A stretch of 64,000 bases of DNA, taken from the NCBI GenBank assembly GCA_029718625.1, contig CM056376.1:80372541-80436540 (forward strand), given 5' to 3'. The position numbers and the translations under genes are program-made. Origin of the DNA: Synaphobranchus kaupii (lineage: Eukaryota; Chordata; Actinopteri; Anguilliformes; Synaphobranchidae). This document shows, one piece after another, positions 38,242 to 50,319 of this stretch. The first letter of the stretch is position 1; each line of letters opens with the position of its first letter. Under the pieces are notes generated by a model. The model was not told where the DNA came from, did not search any database, and saw nothing but the letters and a program-made list of their open reading frames with translations.

Positions 38242-41200
38242 TATCAAGGGCTCATGTCAAAAATACACAGTGCTCAAAAACAATAAACTTTCCTCTCAAT
38301 GTCCAATTAGAAATACATATTAAATTACCAATATGTGTATAACTAGAATGGCACTTAGAGAGATGCAAACACCCACGTAAGTGGGCAAAGCACTGAACTC
38401 TATAGCCTATCGAACGGACTGAACTCCTATTGCCGAAGTTACAGCAACCAATACGTTGTCCAGTGCACCGCACCTCTCAATTTCCCCTTTGGCTGTAATG
38501 GAGAAACTTCTGCATTTTTCTACCAAACTAAGGGTTTTACAGTCAAATTTTAAATCCAGTTATAGCCACAGTGCACATAAGCATAAGAATCATTGCATGG
38601 TTTTACTTGACACGATTCGATGACAAAGGTATAGTTGTGTTGTTTTATGCATCGAAGAGTCAACATAAGACTCTGGTTGGTTATATTGAACACATTAATG
38701 ATGACTAGCTGATGGATAGCCTAAAAAGACCATGATAAACTTCATCTAATTACAACAGCATGCAAAGTAGTTTGAGCACTGATTAGTGTCTTGTAATTGG
38801 TATCATACATTTGATTTCCTTTCCCTTCAAGAAAAACAGAACTCTGGTGTCATACAACCGATAAAAATAATCCAAAAGAGGTAGTGGTTTAAAAGCCTTC
38901 GTTTGTCCTTTCTGCCCCCAAGCTGCACGCACACTCTAGTCATGACATGCCTTGTTTGTAATCATGACATTATATAAATTGATTCAAAGCAAATAAATCT
39001 TTGGAAAACTGAAGAAAGGCAAAGGTACAAGACTTTGTAGGTCTACTTAACGTTTTCTAAATACTCATCCATCCGATAAAGAACTGTGAATGATGTAATG
39101 GAATGTAAGGGGGAGTGTAAGGTTCGGAGAACCAAATGCGACCGACAAGGATTTCTAAAAGCGTATCTAGAGAGATAGGCCACAAAACGCGGAAGTAGCC
39201 GCACCAGGACTGGGATAACACAGGAGCGGGAACAAAACTTCCCTAGCACAAGGCAAAACAAAACAACCTCCAAAAACTGAGGCGATCTCGATAAACAGCG
39301 AGAATAACTAACAAAAGAACGTCACGCACTAAATAATTAGGCATAACAAGAGGTAGTGAAACAAAACAAAAGAAACACCCTGTAAAAACAGGCGAGAGAA
39401 TGAAAATGAAACTAGAACCTGTTACCTACAGCTCTAGGTGAAAACGAGCTGAACAAAAAGGTAACTGACAGAAGAGTACAAAGGATAAAGAGAGAAAGGA
39501 AAGAAAAAGACTAAAATAAATCTTTCTCCTAACTCTAAACTGGACTTGCTGCGTTTCCTATTTGTACGAACCAGAAATGCAGCGACCGAATCTTATACCT
39601 TACCAATTTCGTTTGTCAACATAGCAAAGACAATATCGAAGTGTCAGAAATGCAGAAGTTCTGAGGTATTTATAACTGGTGCAGAGAATAATTGTCGGGC
39701 AAGCTACGAATACCGGAATGGAGGCGGAAAAAATCCGATAGAGCGTCCCAACGACGCCAAAAAGAAAGACGACCGCAGAATCAGCAGAGGGGCTGCAAAT
39801 ACCCATGACATGGAATCCCTCCCTCTCGCCTCACTTTCAACCGGTTTCAAACACGTCTGCTATTACTTTATGTTAATTACATTTTCTCTTTAGTGCTTTC
39901 TTAGGCTACTGATATGTGTTTTGGGATTTCTTGTTGTACTTATGGTGTTTGGAAATTTACTTCCAGAACCAGGATCTTTAGCAGCCATTCAGCCATTCGG
40001 CAGTCGGCGTGTCCACTCTAATCTACGTAACTAACTACGTAAAAGAAAATTATAAATAAATAAAACTAGGTACGATAATATATCCAAACTTAATAAATAC
40101 CGCACACCTAACCACAAAATGCTTAGCTAGATGTAATGTGTTGCAATGAAGATATTCGCCGGATGAAAAGCTTTTTCTCAGCATACTGTATTTAACTTTT
40201 CGCTGGTTTTGTGAATAGACCGTTATATTGTAATGGTGGCTGCCAACCATGCAACCTTGGAGTGGTGGACATCTCCATGGTAACAGTAACGTCTCTGATT
40301 GGTGGAACTTGATTGTGGGTAGCATAGTACTGATTAGTACATAGTACATAGTGATTACAATACCCACGCTCACAGCGCTATGCATGCGCAGATGTAATAA
40401 ACCATCAATTTTGCTTATTCTCAAAAGTACTGATTAATGTTATGTTCAGCAATCTGTTATGTAAGGACTATGTGATGATATATGGCAAGTGTATGCTCTT
40501 CTGCACCTGAAAGTCATAGGTTAAAATCCCAAATTTGAATACACCTGTTTTGTCCTTGATCCAGGTAATTTATCTTGAGTTCTCTAGTGGGAATCTTTGT
40601 GATTAGCCTGGAGTTCTGGTTTGCTGTCAAGGATACAGTTACCACAGAAACGGTAGTATGGGAGAAGGGTTCCACAGAAAACCACACAAGTAACAGGAAT
40701 CAATGATCGCCAGTTAAACAAGCAGAATTGCTGCAAATGTCAAATAACACAAAGCTTGAAAGCCTGATATTTGGTCAGGTTCAGACCTACAGCATAAACT
40801 GGCCAACACTCTAAATCACCTTCCACAAAATTAACAACTGCCGCTCACTGTGGATGAAAAGTATATTTAAAGCCTACTCGCCGTACCCTGTAGGTGCAAT
40901 TTAGCACGCTATAATTCCTAGCACTCAACCTCACAGCCAGAATATAATGTTTGAAAAACAAGAGGGACATGACCAATAAAATGTCTCCTCTCATGGAGAA
41001 TATTACACGCTGCAGTAAAGGAGAGAACTCGTAAAAAGATTCTATGAGGCTTCATCAAATAGGTCCATATTTAATCAGCACCAGCCCCAGTGAGTTTGTT
41101 TAACGAGAGCCACGTACTGGATGTACGCCAGTCAGAGAGCGCTGGACAGTGATGATTAAACAGGAAGTCTCGCGGCGTTGTGCCGAGGCTCTGGGGGCGC

Positions 41201-41989
41201 GGCCCGAGCCTGCTCAGCCTCCCTCCCGTTCCCTCCAGCGCTGTCGCTATTAATTAACACCCTCTCACTTGTCTCCAGCGCCAACATTTCCAGATGAATC
41301 CATCACACTGCGGCAAAGGAAAAGAGAAAAAAAACTGTGAAATGCACACAGGCAAAATGCTGCGTGCATTTACAAAGCCAGATAGAGCTTGCACAAAAAA
41401 TTCAGTTTATCTAAATTTAAAATAAGAAATCTTATGCGTGTTCTGTGTTCAACAGAATTGCCTTACTGGTAAAAAAAAAAAAGGTTGCTATGGGCATATT
41501 GACATGTTGTTACTGATTATATCGACATATTGGCTGTATTTAAAATCATATCTCTGCTCCTGGAAACATGCGGCGACTCTTGAGTCATAACAGCGAGGAT
41601 TAAATTTGACATTTACATCTGACGACATAAAACAAGCCTTCTCCATCCCTCTGGTCAGAGAAGGGGATGCAATATGTCACAAGACCATATAAAACCTCTA
41701 GCACAATCTTTATGTTCGACATAAAACTGAAACAATTTTAATAACTTGCACTCCTTTGACCAATGAAATTCCTTTTTAGGCAGGAATTATTAATCATACT
41801 CTTAAATATGTATCGAATGACATGTTGTTGCACGCGATGCAGTGGGAAATTCCAATTAATCCCTGTTATTGTCCTTTTTGAAGACAATAATACAATGAAA
41901 CATACACTGTATTTCCTGAAGAGGCATTCTCCCAGGCTCTGATCCTGTTTATCTCCGGGTTATATTGCTGGACGTAGTCAAAGTGCAGA
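38242..41989. other. 5' intron, unassigned sequence
   Basis: A purine-rich, A-rich stretch at about 39130-39540 looks like part of an unclassified repeat. Positions 40470-40640 resemble a very decayed tRNA SINE (CATAGGTTAAAATCCC as B-box-like). GC-rich unique sequence with CpG lies at 41090-41290. No coding exon found. Confidence 0.4.
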
Positions 41990-42310
41990 GCGAATCGGCG
42001 TGAGATGGGATCACGGGGACGTTAGCGACAGCGGCCCTGGGCGTGGGCCGTGGCGGTGGAGAGCGGAGCGCAGGGGCGATAACCGTTCGTCTCCGTTTCG
42101 CTTCGGCAGGCGGGGGATTGGAGGCCTGGGGCTGATGGGAAGACGGTCTCGTGCATGCTGGGAGTGTCGCCGCCCGCCCCACGGTCTCCCGTTTCACGCT
42201 GTGCCACCGCGTTCAATGTGACATTAAGCATTAAGACGTGTCATTGCCACTGTAGGTCTGGTACGGCGGAGCAGCTTTGCGGGGCCCGCGTCAGCGCGAT
42301 TACAAGGCTT
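41990..42310. promoter_or_regulatory. CpG-island-like patch in the 5' intron
   Basis: About 320 bases with dense CpG (ATCGGCGTGAGATGGG, GCGACAGCGGCCCTGGGCG, CGTTTCGCTTCGGCAGGCGG, CGCGTCAGCGCGATT) inside AT-rich intron. No liprin exon or splice-flanked open frame is recognisable. It could be an internal promoter for a shorter ppfia2 transcript, an enhancer, or a GC-rich repeat. Sequence alone does not decide. Confidence 0.35.
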
Positions 42311-44813
42311 GCCTTGTTCCAAATCCTGCCTTTAATCAATTGATTTCATTAAAACAATCAAGAAACATTCTGCTATTTGAGCCAGGGGGTTAGAGAATTA
42401 AAGAGAGCGGGCTCTTGTTATTCAAGACATAATACTGATACCCTTGTCACTGTAGATTTGTGAGGCACAACTTTAGAAGAGCTCAGATGACACCTTTAAA
42501 AAGGGCAACTCATGCACTTAACATTCTACATTTGCACAATACATTGTAGACACTGTTGTACCTTTCAGTGAACTGTAAGTATGGCTGGAATACTTTTAAA
42601 AAAAAGAAACTTGTTAAACAATTACTATACAGCTAATGCCTTCAAGAGGAATATAATTAGAATGGAAATATCATGGAGGTTAGTTCAGAGATCAGGTTTT
42701 GGATGCAGAGAAATTCAGAAAAGGTGCACAGAAATCCACCCTTTCAGCAGGGTGCAATTTGATTTGTCTTCCATTAAATGTGGGCATCTTCAGTCTATTG
42801 AGCAAAGGGAAACAAATTATTCGAGTGAAAGATTCCATCTAAAAAGCTCTTCTCTTTTTCTCGTGCCTCTCATTCACTGAAATCTCCTGGGAAAGGTTCT
42901 ACCAAAACAAAGGCTCCTTCCTTTTACTAAAAACACAGAGAGAATATGGCTTAGTTTACCTCTTATCACAATGGGCGCCACCACATCTGTGCCCTATCTC
43001 TGCAACTGATCCTTACGAGCCAGCATTAAAGTGCAACACCAGAGCGGCGTGCCGTTTCTACAAGGAATAAACATGAATGCAGACAAGCACAGAAGGGCCC
43101 AGGGATTTCTTGAAGCTGAAGTACGCAGAGGTATGGACCATGAACTCGAAAAATGCATCCGCCTTTCCTCCACTACCACCTCCTCTCCTCCGTGCCCCAG
43201 AAACGGATCTCTGTGTCCTAATCTAATGTTGCTGATTTCATAGTACTTACATACCGATTGTTACATATTAATTAATGTCTCAATGCAAACCGCAATGTCA
43301 GGTACATTGTATACTGTACATGCAACTACTTGTACTTGAAACATACAGGCAGTTTTGCATACTTCCGGGTAGGAGACGAGTGGAGGAGAGGAGTGGAGGA
43401 AAGGAGGTGAGGAGTGAAGAATATTGGGACGTAGCCACTGAGTACAGACGAAAGAAGGAACGGAACACAAACAAACAGGGGAAAACCCAGGTGTCACCCT
43501 GATGCAGCAGACCAAATCATTTTTTTTTTTTTAAAACCTTGGGACTTTTCAGAAAGAAGAAACAATCAGGTTTTCTTCAGGGCTACTGGATAAATGTGTC
43601 ACAAGCTGCTGACAAAAAATAAATAAATAGCAAATACTCATCTGCAATTTGGACGAGAAATGATTAATTTACTGTATTAATGGAGGATACATTTGGGGCA
43701 CTGAAATTACTTTTCCACGATTACTTCAGAATAAAACAGAAGAATTATTATTCTTCACTGTAAACTCATCAACCAACCTTCCTCCCAAGAAGTCACCACA
43801 CCTGTACTGTAAAAATATGAAAAAATGACAAAGATTGTAGAGACTACAGTAAAATATATAGAACCAAATGAAAATGGCCACCAATAAATATTGGTATAAT
43901 GGCAAGCCAAGATGGGAAGGACAGCATGCCACCATGCCGTGTTATTAGACCAAATGTGGTGACACAAGATGTTCCTCAGAACCATAAAGGTTTTACATCG
44001 CTGGGCCTTTAACTGAAAAACACCCATCGACATGCAACAGCCCACCTCGAGACCAGCCTCTGCCCCACAGCTAAATACAGCTGCAGTGAGAACAAGCAGA
44101 GCTTTAATAGGAGCTATTCTTATACACATCGTGACACTTGTTATACAGACAGCAGGGAGAGAAAGCAACGTCATGAATGTCACATGATCTGCTCTGCTCG
44201 TCTCTTGTCAGTCTCTGTTGTTCTTGTTGGGTTTATGCTTTTTAATAATAATAATTTTAAAAAAAAAACATAAAAAAACATGTTCTCATTTCATTGATTG
44301 TTGAACAATGTTCTCATCAGTGGGAACGAGCCAGGGGCAGTTTGAACAGCGCAGATTCTGGCCTCGGGTCCTAACTTTGGCAGTGCATTTCTCCATTTAG
44401 TTAGGGGTCAGGATAGGTTAATAGGTTTGGGTTAAGCTTGTCCCAGACCAGTCGTGAGCCAATAATGTCGATAACCATGACATCACCTCTTTTATTTTTT
44501 CCAAATATTCCCAAATACAAAAATCCTCCTCATTGTCCCTTCCCTTTTTTCTCTCCCAGATTGCGGAATCTGTCAGCAGACAGATGATGACAATGCATTG
44601 CACGTGGGAGTACAGACAGTCTAATTATAACAACACTCTGTTAGCATAATTTAGCTTCTCCTAGTAGCGTTTCATATGGCAAAAAGCACATGGTGAAAAG
44701 AAAGGGAAGTTTAGCCTTGGATAAACGGTAGTCGCAAACATTCAATTTCATTGGCAAATATTGAAAACTCTCTAATCATCTGGTCGCTCTTTGAGCGATA
44801 CCTTAACAATCTT
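42311..44813. other. 5' intron, nothing recognised
   Basis: AT-rich with short A runs. The 142-codon minus-strand frame at 43755-44183 is hydrophobic and cysteine-rich but resembles no family and lacks splice or promoter context; I treat it as chance. Confidence 0.45.
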
Positions 44814-45993
44814 GTGCATTTAGGGCGTGTCCAAATCCACTTTTGCAATATAATCGGCGGATTATTTCAAAACACAGTAAGGCACAAGGTTCCAAGGGGC
44901 TGAACTTAGTCTCATAATTAATAATAGGTGTGTCTTGGGTGTAAACTGCAATAGGCCAATCAGAGTGTCATCTTCCATTCCCTTTACAAGCCACCTGTGT
45001 TTTCCCCTTTACAGATTGCGAATATAATTGCGCACTCCATGAAAAACTGCATTAGTGTGATTTAAAATTTCCACATAAATGCTATATTCACTGGACAAAG
45101 TTTTGGACTTTTTTTTTTTCAATCAAATAAACAATTCTGTTTGCTTAACAGGCTATAGATGAAGCAGCTCTGATCCCTCCTTGCTCACGCCTTCCACAGT
45201 CCTGTTATGTGTCCTCATTTATATCCAGGAGACGTCCATGACTTCTGGCAATGTTACGCGACACACAACATGCCACAAAGAACGTGCCGACCTTCTGAGG
45301 GCTGTATTGTAATGTTCCGCCTGACTTATCCAAACATCTGAAGAGCATTTTCAGCACTCCAAACGTCCTCTCTATTACAGTAAGTGTCTTCATGAGCTTT
45401 CTATCGAATGACAACTCACGCACTGCTGTAGGCATGATATACAGTGTCATCAGCCATGTATTTAATGGATAGCCATTGTCCTCTAACAGCCACCCCTCCA
45501 GGGGGGGATCCCTCTGGAAGACTGCAGTAATGTCAAGGCTTGAGCCAGGATAATATGCGAATGCATGTGTAACCTTACATGTAGCATCGCAAATCACCTG
45601 GATGTTGATGGAGTGGGCCCCATTACGGTTCTCATATATAAGTGCCTTCTCTGCTGGGGGCACCATCCTATGCGCACCCACCTATGTAGGTGCATGTTGC
45701 TATCTTAATCTCGCGCCCTTTTTTATAATTATAATGAAACTGTAACATGCCTTACGGCAAAATTTTTGTTGGCCTTAGCACAAACGCTTTCAGCTGCATC
45801 AAAATAGTAATATGCCAACCAATGCGCCTGGCTACACCTCGTCTTAATACCTGCCCAGATGGGTGCGAGTTCATTTGCTGTTTACACAATGTGGGCACTG
45901 CGTGGGAAAATGACAACTGCGTCGGTCTGAAACCAGCGAAGACACTTGCTTTTGGGTTACTGCCGCTTAGCGCCGAGTGTAGTATAGAACCCT
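44814..45993 (-). mobile_element. PIF/Harbinger element, truncated (copy 2)
   Basis: Inverse orientation to the copy at 7670-9567. TTTAGGGCGTGTCCAA at the left corresponds to the inverse of 9490-9515. CTTTTGGGTTACTGCCGCTT followed by AGCGCCGAGTGTAGTATAG at the right corresponds to the inverse of 7671-7720. The outermost about 60 bases on the left are missing. It carries a transposase remnant at 45205-45681. Confidence 0.85.
45205..45681 (-). pseudogene. Harbinger transposase, C-terminal catalytic part
   Basis: A 158-codon open frame with HSINIQVICDATCKVTHAFA (second-strand region before the catalytic Asp), YPGSSLDITAVFQ, LLEDNGYPLNTWLMT (a conserved Asp of the DDE fold), ERTFGVLKMLFRCLD (catalytic Glu region) and KVGTFFVACCVSRNIA. 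This order is that of HARBI1-like DDE_4 transposases. The N-terminal half, including the first catalytic residue, is missing, and no Myb-like partner ORF is present, so it is not autonomous. Confidence 0.88.
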
Positions 45994-45996
45994 TTA

Positions 45997-47399
45997 TGTT
46001 ACACTCTCTGTTCCTCTCAGTCCCCGTCCCCGTTTGTGCTCCTTGTTTTACCCTTTTCATCATGTTTCTTGTCTTGTTTTCACATTTTCCTGTTTGTCTT
46101 CCTCGTGATGCAGGCTGGGCGTGGTTTCCCTCTTTGTTGTTACTAATTCCCTCTCGCATTTCCTCCGCCTATCACATTCCTTTCCCCGCTTACATTCCTC
46201 ACGCTCTCTTCTCTGTTAATCACTCTTGCATACATTCTCACGCTGCACTCATTCATTAGCTCACTAACTCTATATATTCTTCCGGTCTTCGTTGTCTTGT
46301 GCCAGTTCATTAAGTCTTGTTGTTGGAAAAAATCTTGTCTTGTCTGGGTCTCGTATCTGAAGTCATAGTCTTGCTTTGTCTTGCTTTAAAGGGATAGTTC
46401 GGAATTTTGGACATAATGTCTCAATTACGACTTACCCATGATGTAGTTGATTGATGGAAACCATTTTCAGCTAATTCCATGCTGTCCCTTCTTTTGGACA
46501 TACACACGTTGCTAATGCTAGCACAACTCTATGGCAACCGGTAGCATCCACTAACAAACACACTTAAACACTCCACAGTGCACCCAAAGCAAATAAAATA
46601 TGACGACAGTCTATCGGGGGAGCGATACTTTACGTTACCTACGAATGTAGTGCCGGCACTGGTCCACTACAACAACAAAGAAGAGTAACAAGTTGCAATG
46701 GCCACGTTCGCTCCGCCACCGTACTTCCACAGAGAATATTAGGTCAGCACAAAGTAAAGGATTCAACAATAGTTTGACTTCAAAAATGATGGTATAAACA
46801 CTCACAATAACCCTGATAGACTGTCGTCGTATTTTATTTGCTTTGGGTGCACTGTGGAGTGTTTAAGTGCGATTGGTAGTGGATGCTACTGGTTACCTTG
46901 CGCTAGCATTGGCAACGTGTGTATGTCCAAAAGAAGGGACAGCATGGAATTAGCTGAAAATGGTTTCCATCAATCAACTACATCATGGGTAAGTCGTAAT
47001 TGAGACATTATGTCCAAAATTCCGAACTATCCCTTTAAGCTACTGCCTAGTCTTTCTTTGCCTAGCCAACTAACACTTCTTAGTTTTGTTCATGCCTTGC
47101 TGAAACTAACGTCTTGTTCTGCTCTGCTTGTCTGCCTGCCTGCAGCCATATCCTAGCTCCACGCCACACTGCCGTCTCCCGCATCCCGCTCCTCCTCTGC
47201 TACACCAACCCAGGATTCAGCCACCATCCAGCCCCTTGCTTACTCCCCACTCCCGTTCTGCCCCTGTTCGTGCCATTCCAGGATCCAGTCCCTTCCCTAA
47301 CTCTCCCTATACTTCTGGAGTTCTGAACGGAGTAATAAATTATTTGGATTATTGGATTTCTGTCTCAGAGTCGTGCATTTGAGTCCAGTCCCCTTAACA
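45997..47399 (+). mobile_element. Solo LTR interrupted by a MITE
   Basis: Begins TGTTACACTC and ends CCCCTTAACA. The 5-bp sequence CTTTA is repeated on both sides (45992-45996 and 47400-47404), the target duplication expected of LTR integration. A polyadenylation-type AGTAATAAATT near 47330 and a downstream TGTCTCAGAGTCGTGCATTT fit an R-U5 region in plus orientation. Without the nested MITE it is about 750 bp. No internal retroelement sequence, so it arose by LTR-LTR recombination. The superfamily (gypsy- or retrovirus-like) is undecided. Confidence 0.82.
46390..47034. mobile_element. TTAA-flanked MITE with about 235-bp inverted arms
   Basis: AGGGATAGTTCGGAATTTTG at the left and the exact inverted counterpart at the right, with TTAA on each side (46386-46389, 47035-47038). 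Arms continue almost perfectly through TCCATGCTGTCCCTTCTTTT and CTCCACAGTGCACCCAAAGC as far as about 46615 and 46815. TTAA duplication indicates a piggyBac- or Kolobok-type transposase in trans. High arm identity suggests a fairly recent insertion. Confidence 0.9.
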
Positions 47400-47404
47400 C
47401 TTTA

Positions 47405-47793
47405 TTTCTTATAAAGTTTTTGGCAGGTGCCCTTGTCAATAGGACGCACGTGCACACATTTCAGAATACAAATAAGCCACTAAGCAGATGTACTAGCATG
47501 CCTCACGACTACATGCAACGACCTACTATTATGGCAGCATAGAACAGCAAATGCAATTGTGATTACTGATTGCCAAGAGGTATCGGAGTTCGTCAGACCA
47601 CATCCACTGGCATGTAAACTGAATCAACAGCTGTATGAGTGAATAAATTAATCTTTGGGGAGCAACAACACAAATTCCCTGTGCTTTAAGCATTTTGAAA
47701 TGGTCATGCACAGCACACAACCTCTCTTCCGGTGGCTGACTCTCCTGTTAATGGTGCATGTGCTAACCGTAAGGGTCAAAGATGCTTTTCAGG
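47405..47793. other. 5' intron between LTR and SINE, nothing recognised
   Basis: No repeat boundary or gene. It ends with the left copy of the SINE target duplication (47778-47793). Confidence 0.5.
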
Positions 47794-48203
47794 GCCGTTG
47801 CGGTGGTACAGCGGTAAAAAGCGCCGACTTTTAGTCGGTGCGGTTGTACTCCGAGGATCGGGGTTCGCGCCCCGGTCCTGCCAGATCCGAGCATGGCCGG
47901 CGCCCTGTGGAAGCAGCAATTGGCGGTTGCTTCCGGGTGGGGGGAGGGGCTCGGAGAGAATCGCTGCGCGCATAGCAGCCCTGGGCGGGCTGGAATTACG
48001 GTCAGGAGCTCGGAGGAGTTGCGCCCTGAAGAGGACGTGGCGCCCTCCCTTCCTATCGCCGGCTGACGGGGTTGTGTAGCGGTGATTCTCTAGCGGTTGC
48101 TACACAGGGGGAATTGAAATAGAATAGGGGTTCAATTGGCTACTAAATTGGGAGAAAAATGGGGAAAAATCAGAAACAATTTTTTTTTTTTTTTTAAAGA
48201 AAA
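47794..48203 (+). mobile_element. tRNA-derived SINE with 16-bp target duplications
   Basis: The head has A-box GGTGGTACAGCGGTAA and B-box GGTTCGCGCC. A GC-rich body follows (GCGGTTGCTTCCGGGTGG, GTTGCGCCCTGAAGAGGACG), then the tail ATTGGCTACTAAATTGGGAG and a T-rich end. AAAGATGCTTTTCAGG stands on both sides (47778-47793 and 48204-48219), a perfect 16-bp target-site duplication from LINE-type retrotransposition. Complete duplications suggest a young insertion. The two open frames over it are artefacts. Confidence 0.9.
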
Positions 48204-48219
48204 AAAGATGCTTTTCAGG

Positions 48220-49627
48220 TTCAAAGAGGGTCAAAGATGCTTTGGCTGTATATAAAAGGATATGCATTTAGCAGCATGTTAGCAAATACAGGCAGTAATA
48301 ACAAACAATGACCATGGACATGTATAGTGTCACAACTGGAGCAAAAAAACATTTTCTTCATTACACCCAGAAACGGTTTCTGATAATAATCTTGGTATAA
48401 AAGCAAACATCTTTGTCTAACAGTCCAGAGATCAATGCTAATCCAAGCAGGTTTACCACCAGTGATTCAGTATTCCCTGCACAAAATAATACTAGTGTTC
48501 ATCTTTCTACTTGAGAAAAATTTTAATGGCCCAGTTAAACAAGCAAAATAAATATAATATAAAATATGAGATTAGTTTTAATAGCATACAAATGAGCTAG
48601 CATCCAAATGCAATACAAAGACAGTCATTTGAAATTCTTTAAATAGTTTGAAGCAATACAGGGAATAAAAAGCTGGCAGCCATGTCTGGCACTTTGCACG
48701 TCTATTGAGGTGTTGCAGAGAAACAAGTCAAAGCCCTAGACCAGTTTTGCATTCACTGTTAATAACAAATATCTAGAGCCCTCTCATTGGTCCATAATCA
48801 GCCTATAATTAACCTTAAATCCTTTGTGATGAACAAAGATTAATTCATATGTTAGAATTATGGCAGGTTTTGTTTCCAGTTTAGCAATAATTTAGTAGGC
48901 CTACCTTGAATATATTTCTTGTTTTTTTTGGCATTTCGGTTTTTATATTTTGAGTCTTTTTTTTTAGCAATGGTGAAGCTTTTTAATAATACCTTAACCC
49001 TTATGAATACAAAAAAGGTATTACTTGGAACTTTTACAAATACATACATGGTAGTGAACTTACTAAAAGGCTAATAATATTTTGTTTTCGAAGCCTTTTC
49101 CTCAGAGTCTGTCTCCAGAGGTCGCATGCTTGTATATTAACACGAGAGAAGAAAAAAGAAACTAATGCACCATGTTTTTCTCCTGCAGTCCACCCTAAAG
49201 TTGTGGCCTGTTCAATAATTAATGGGGCGCAAATCTTTCCTTATGCATCGGTCTCTATGTCACATGACAGATCCACGCACGCATCGCTTCGGAAATTGCT
49301 CATTCTTCTGTGGAGGAGAGAGGTGCTTTGCATCAGAAAGGTGGATATGGAAGTTATCCTTATTTAAATCTTATGCTTTGGGGCTCCGCTTGCATATATC
49401 TTCCTCAGGATTCTCTGCTATTCTTCTTCCAATGCGAACTCCGGCCCCGTCTTCATAAAGCGTCTCAGAGCAGGAATGCTGGGCTAGGATCTGTTTAGCC
49501 TTTTAGCTTATAAAGTAAAAGGCCCAGACATGAACAGAGTATACCTTATCCGAGATCTGCACTCCTATACTGAGGCACATTAGGGGCCCAGGTGAATAAA
49601 ACCAAGGAGAACAGGCAACCCTTCAAC
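48220..49627. other. 5' intron, one shared repeat fragment
   Basis: 49105-49140 (GTCTCCAGAGGTCGCATGCT followed by TGTATATTAAC) recurs nearly unchanged at 52445-52477. TTTTGTTTTCGAAGCC near 49080 recurs inverted near 54255. Nothing else recognised. Confidence 0.5.
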
Positions 49628-49959
49628 GGATAGAATAGAATAGAATAACTTTTATTTTCCCTTTCGGGAACTTCAGTTGTAGCCACCAGCAACAACAAAA
49701 AAGACATAGACAGTGTGGCATACCCACAACACACAAACAAACACACCCATAAAGACATACAATATCAAATTAAGTGAATTAAATTGGAATACAGCCATGA
49801 TTAAAATTAGCCCCCGCTGTCCAGTGTCATTTAGCAGTCCAACACACAAACTCCGCTTCCACGCCTGCGGTCTCTGTACTGTCGAAACTGAGCACCAAAC
49901 TGCGTCAACCTTCCCACTCGTCGCCGCACTCCTCCCCCGCACAATCTTCTCCTTCCCTT

Positions 49960-50283
49960 TCATGGTTGCCCTTTGAAGACCGCCTGCACTGTCTGATCAG
50001 TCCCGACATCTTCAACTCCGGTGAAGAGCGATGGTAAACTTTGCTGCTGCAGATCCAACGGGACATTCCTGAGCATATGTTGCGAATGCGTCTCCATGGT
50101 GATGACCACAAACAAAATTATCCCGGCGAGACAACTCGCCAACATCATCAAAACAAGCAGCAGGAGTGCCCCGAAAAATCTCCAGCCCGCCTCCCCACAC
50201 CACAACAGACACACAGCGCATGAAAAAACAAAAGACAAAAGCCCGACACAACAAAATACATTCAAGTTAACAAACACGAACAC
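49960..50283 (-). CDS. 107-codon open frame with a membrane segment, unknown
   Basis: Begins MFVFVNLNVFCCVGLLSF and contains a second strongly hydrophobic run FGALLLLVLMMLASCLAGI followed by LFVVITMETHSQ, then a polar tail ending QAVFKGQP. That would be a small two-pass or signal-plus-anchor protein. No family recognised and coding status unproven; codon bias and conservation are untested. It lies 40 bases downstream of the CRE/E-box at 50320-50335 inside the retro-like unit. Confidence 0.25.
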   Translation of the reverse strand: MFVFVNLNVFCCVGLLSFVFSCAVCLLWCGEAGWRFFGALLLLVLMMLASCLAGIILFVVITMETHSQHMLRNVPLDLQQQSLPSLFTGVEDVGTDQTVQAVFKGQP

Positions 50284-50319
50284 AAGAGACAGCTGGACTA
50301 CATGTCACCATTACAGCAC

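Noticed and set aside
41949..42231. Missing 5' liprin exon in the CpG-rich patch
   Set aside because: Minus-strand frames there do not resemble the liprin N-terminus in any reading frame.
43755..44183. 142-codon hydrophobic minus-strand frame
   Set aside because: No family resemblance, no splice-flanked structure, composition as expected from AT-rich intron; probably chance.
47732..48079. 115-codon plus-strand frame
   Set aside because: It lies across a tRNA-derived SINE with clear target duplications.
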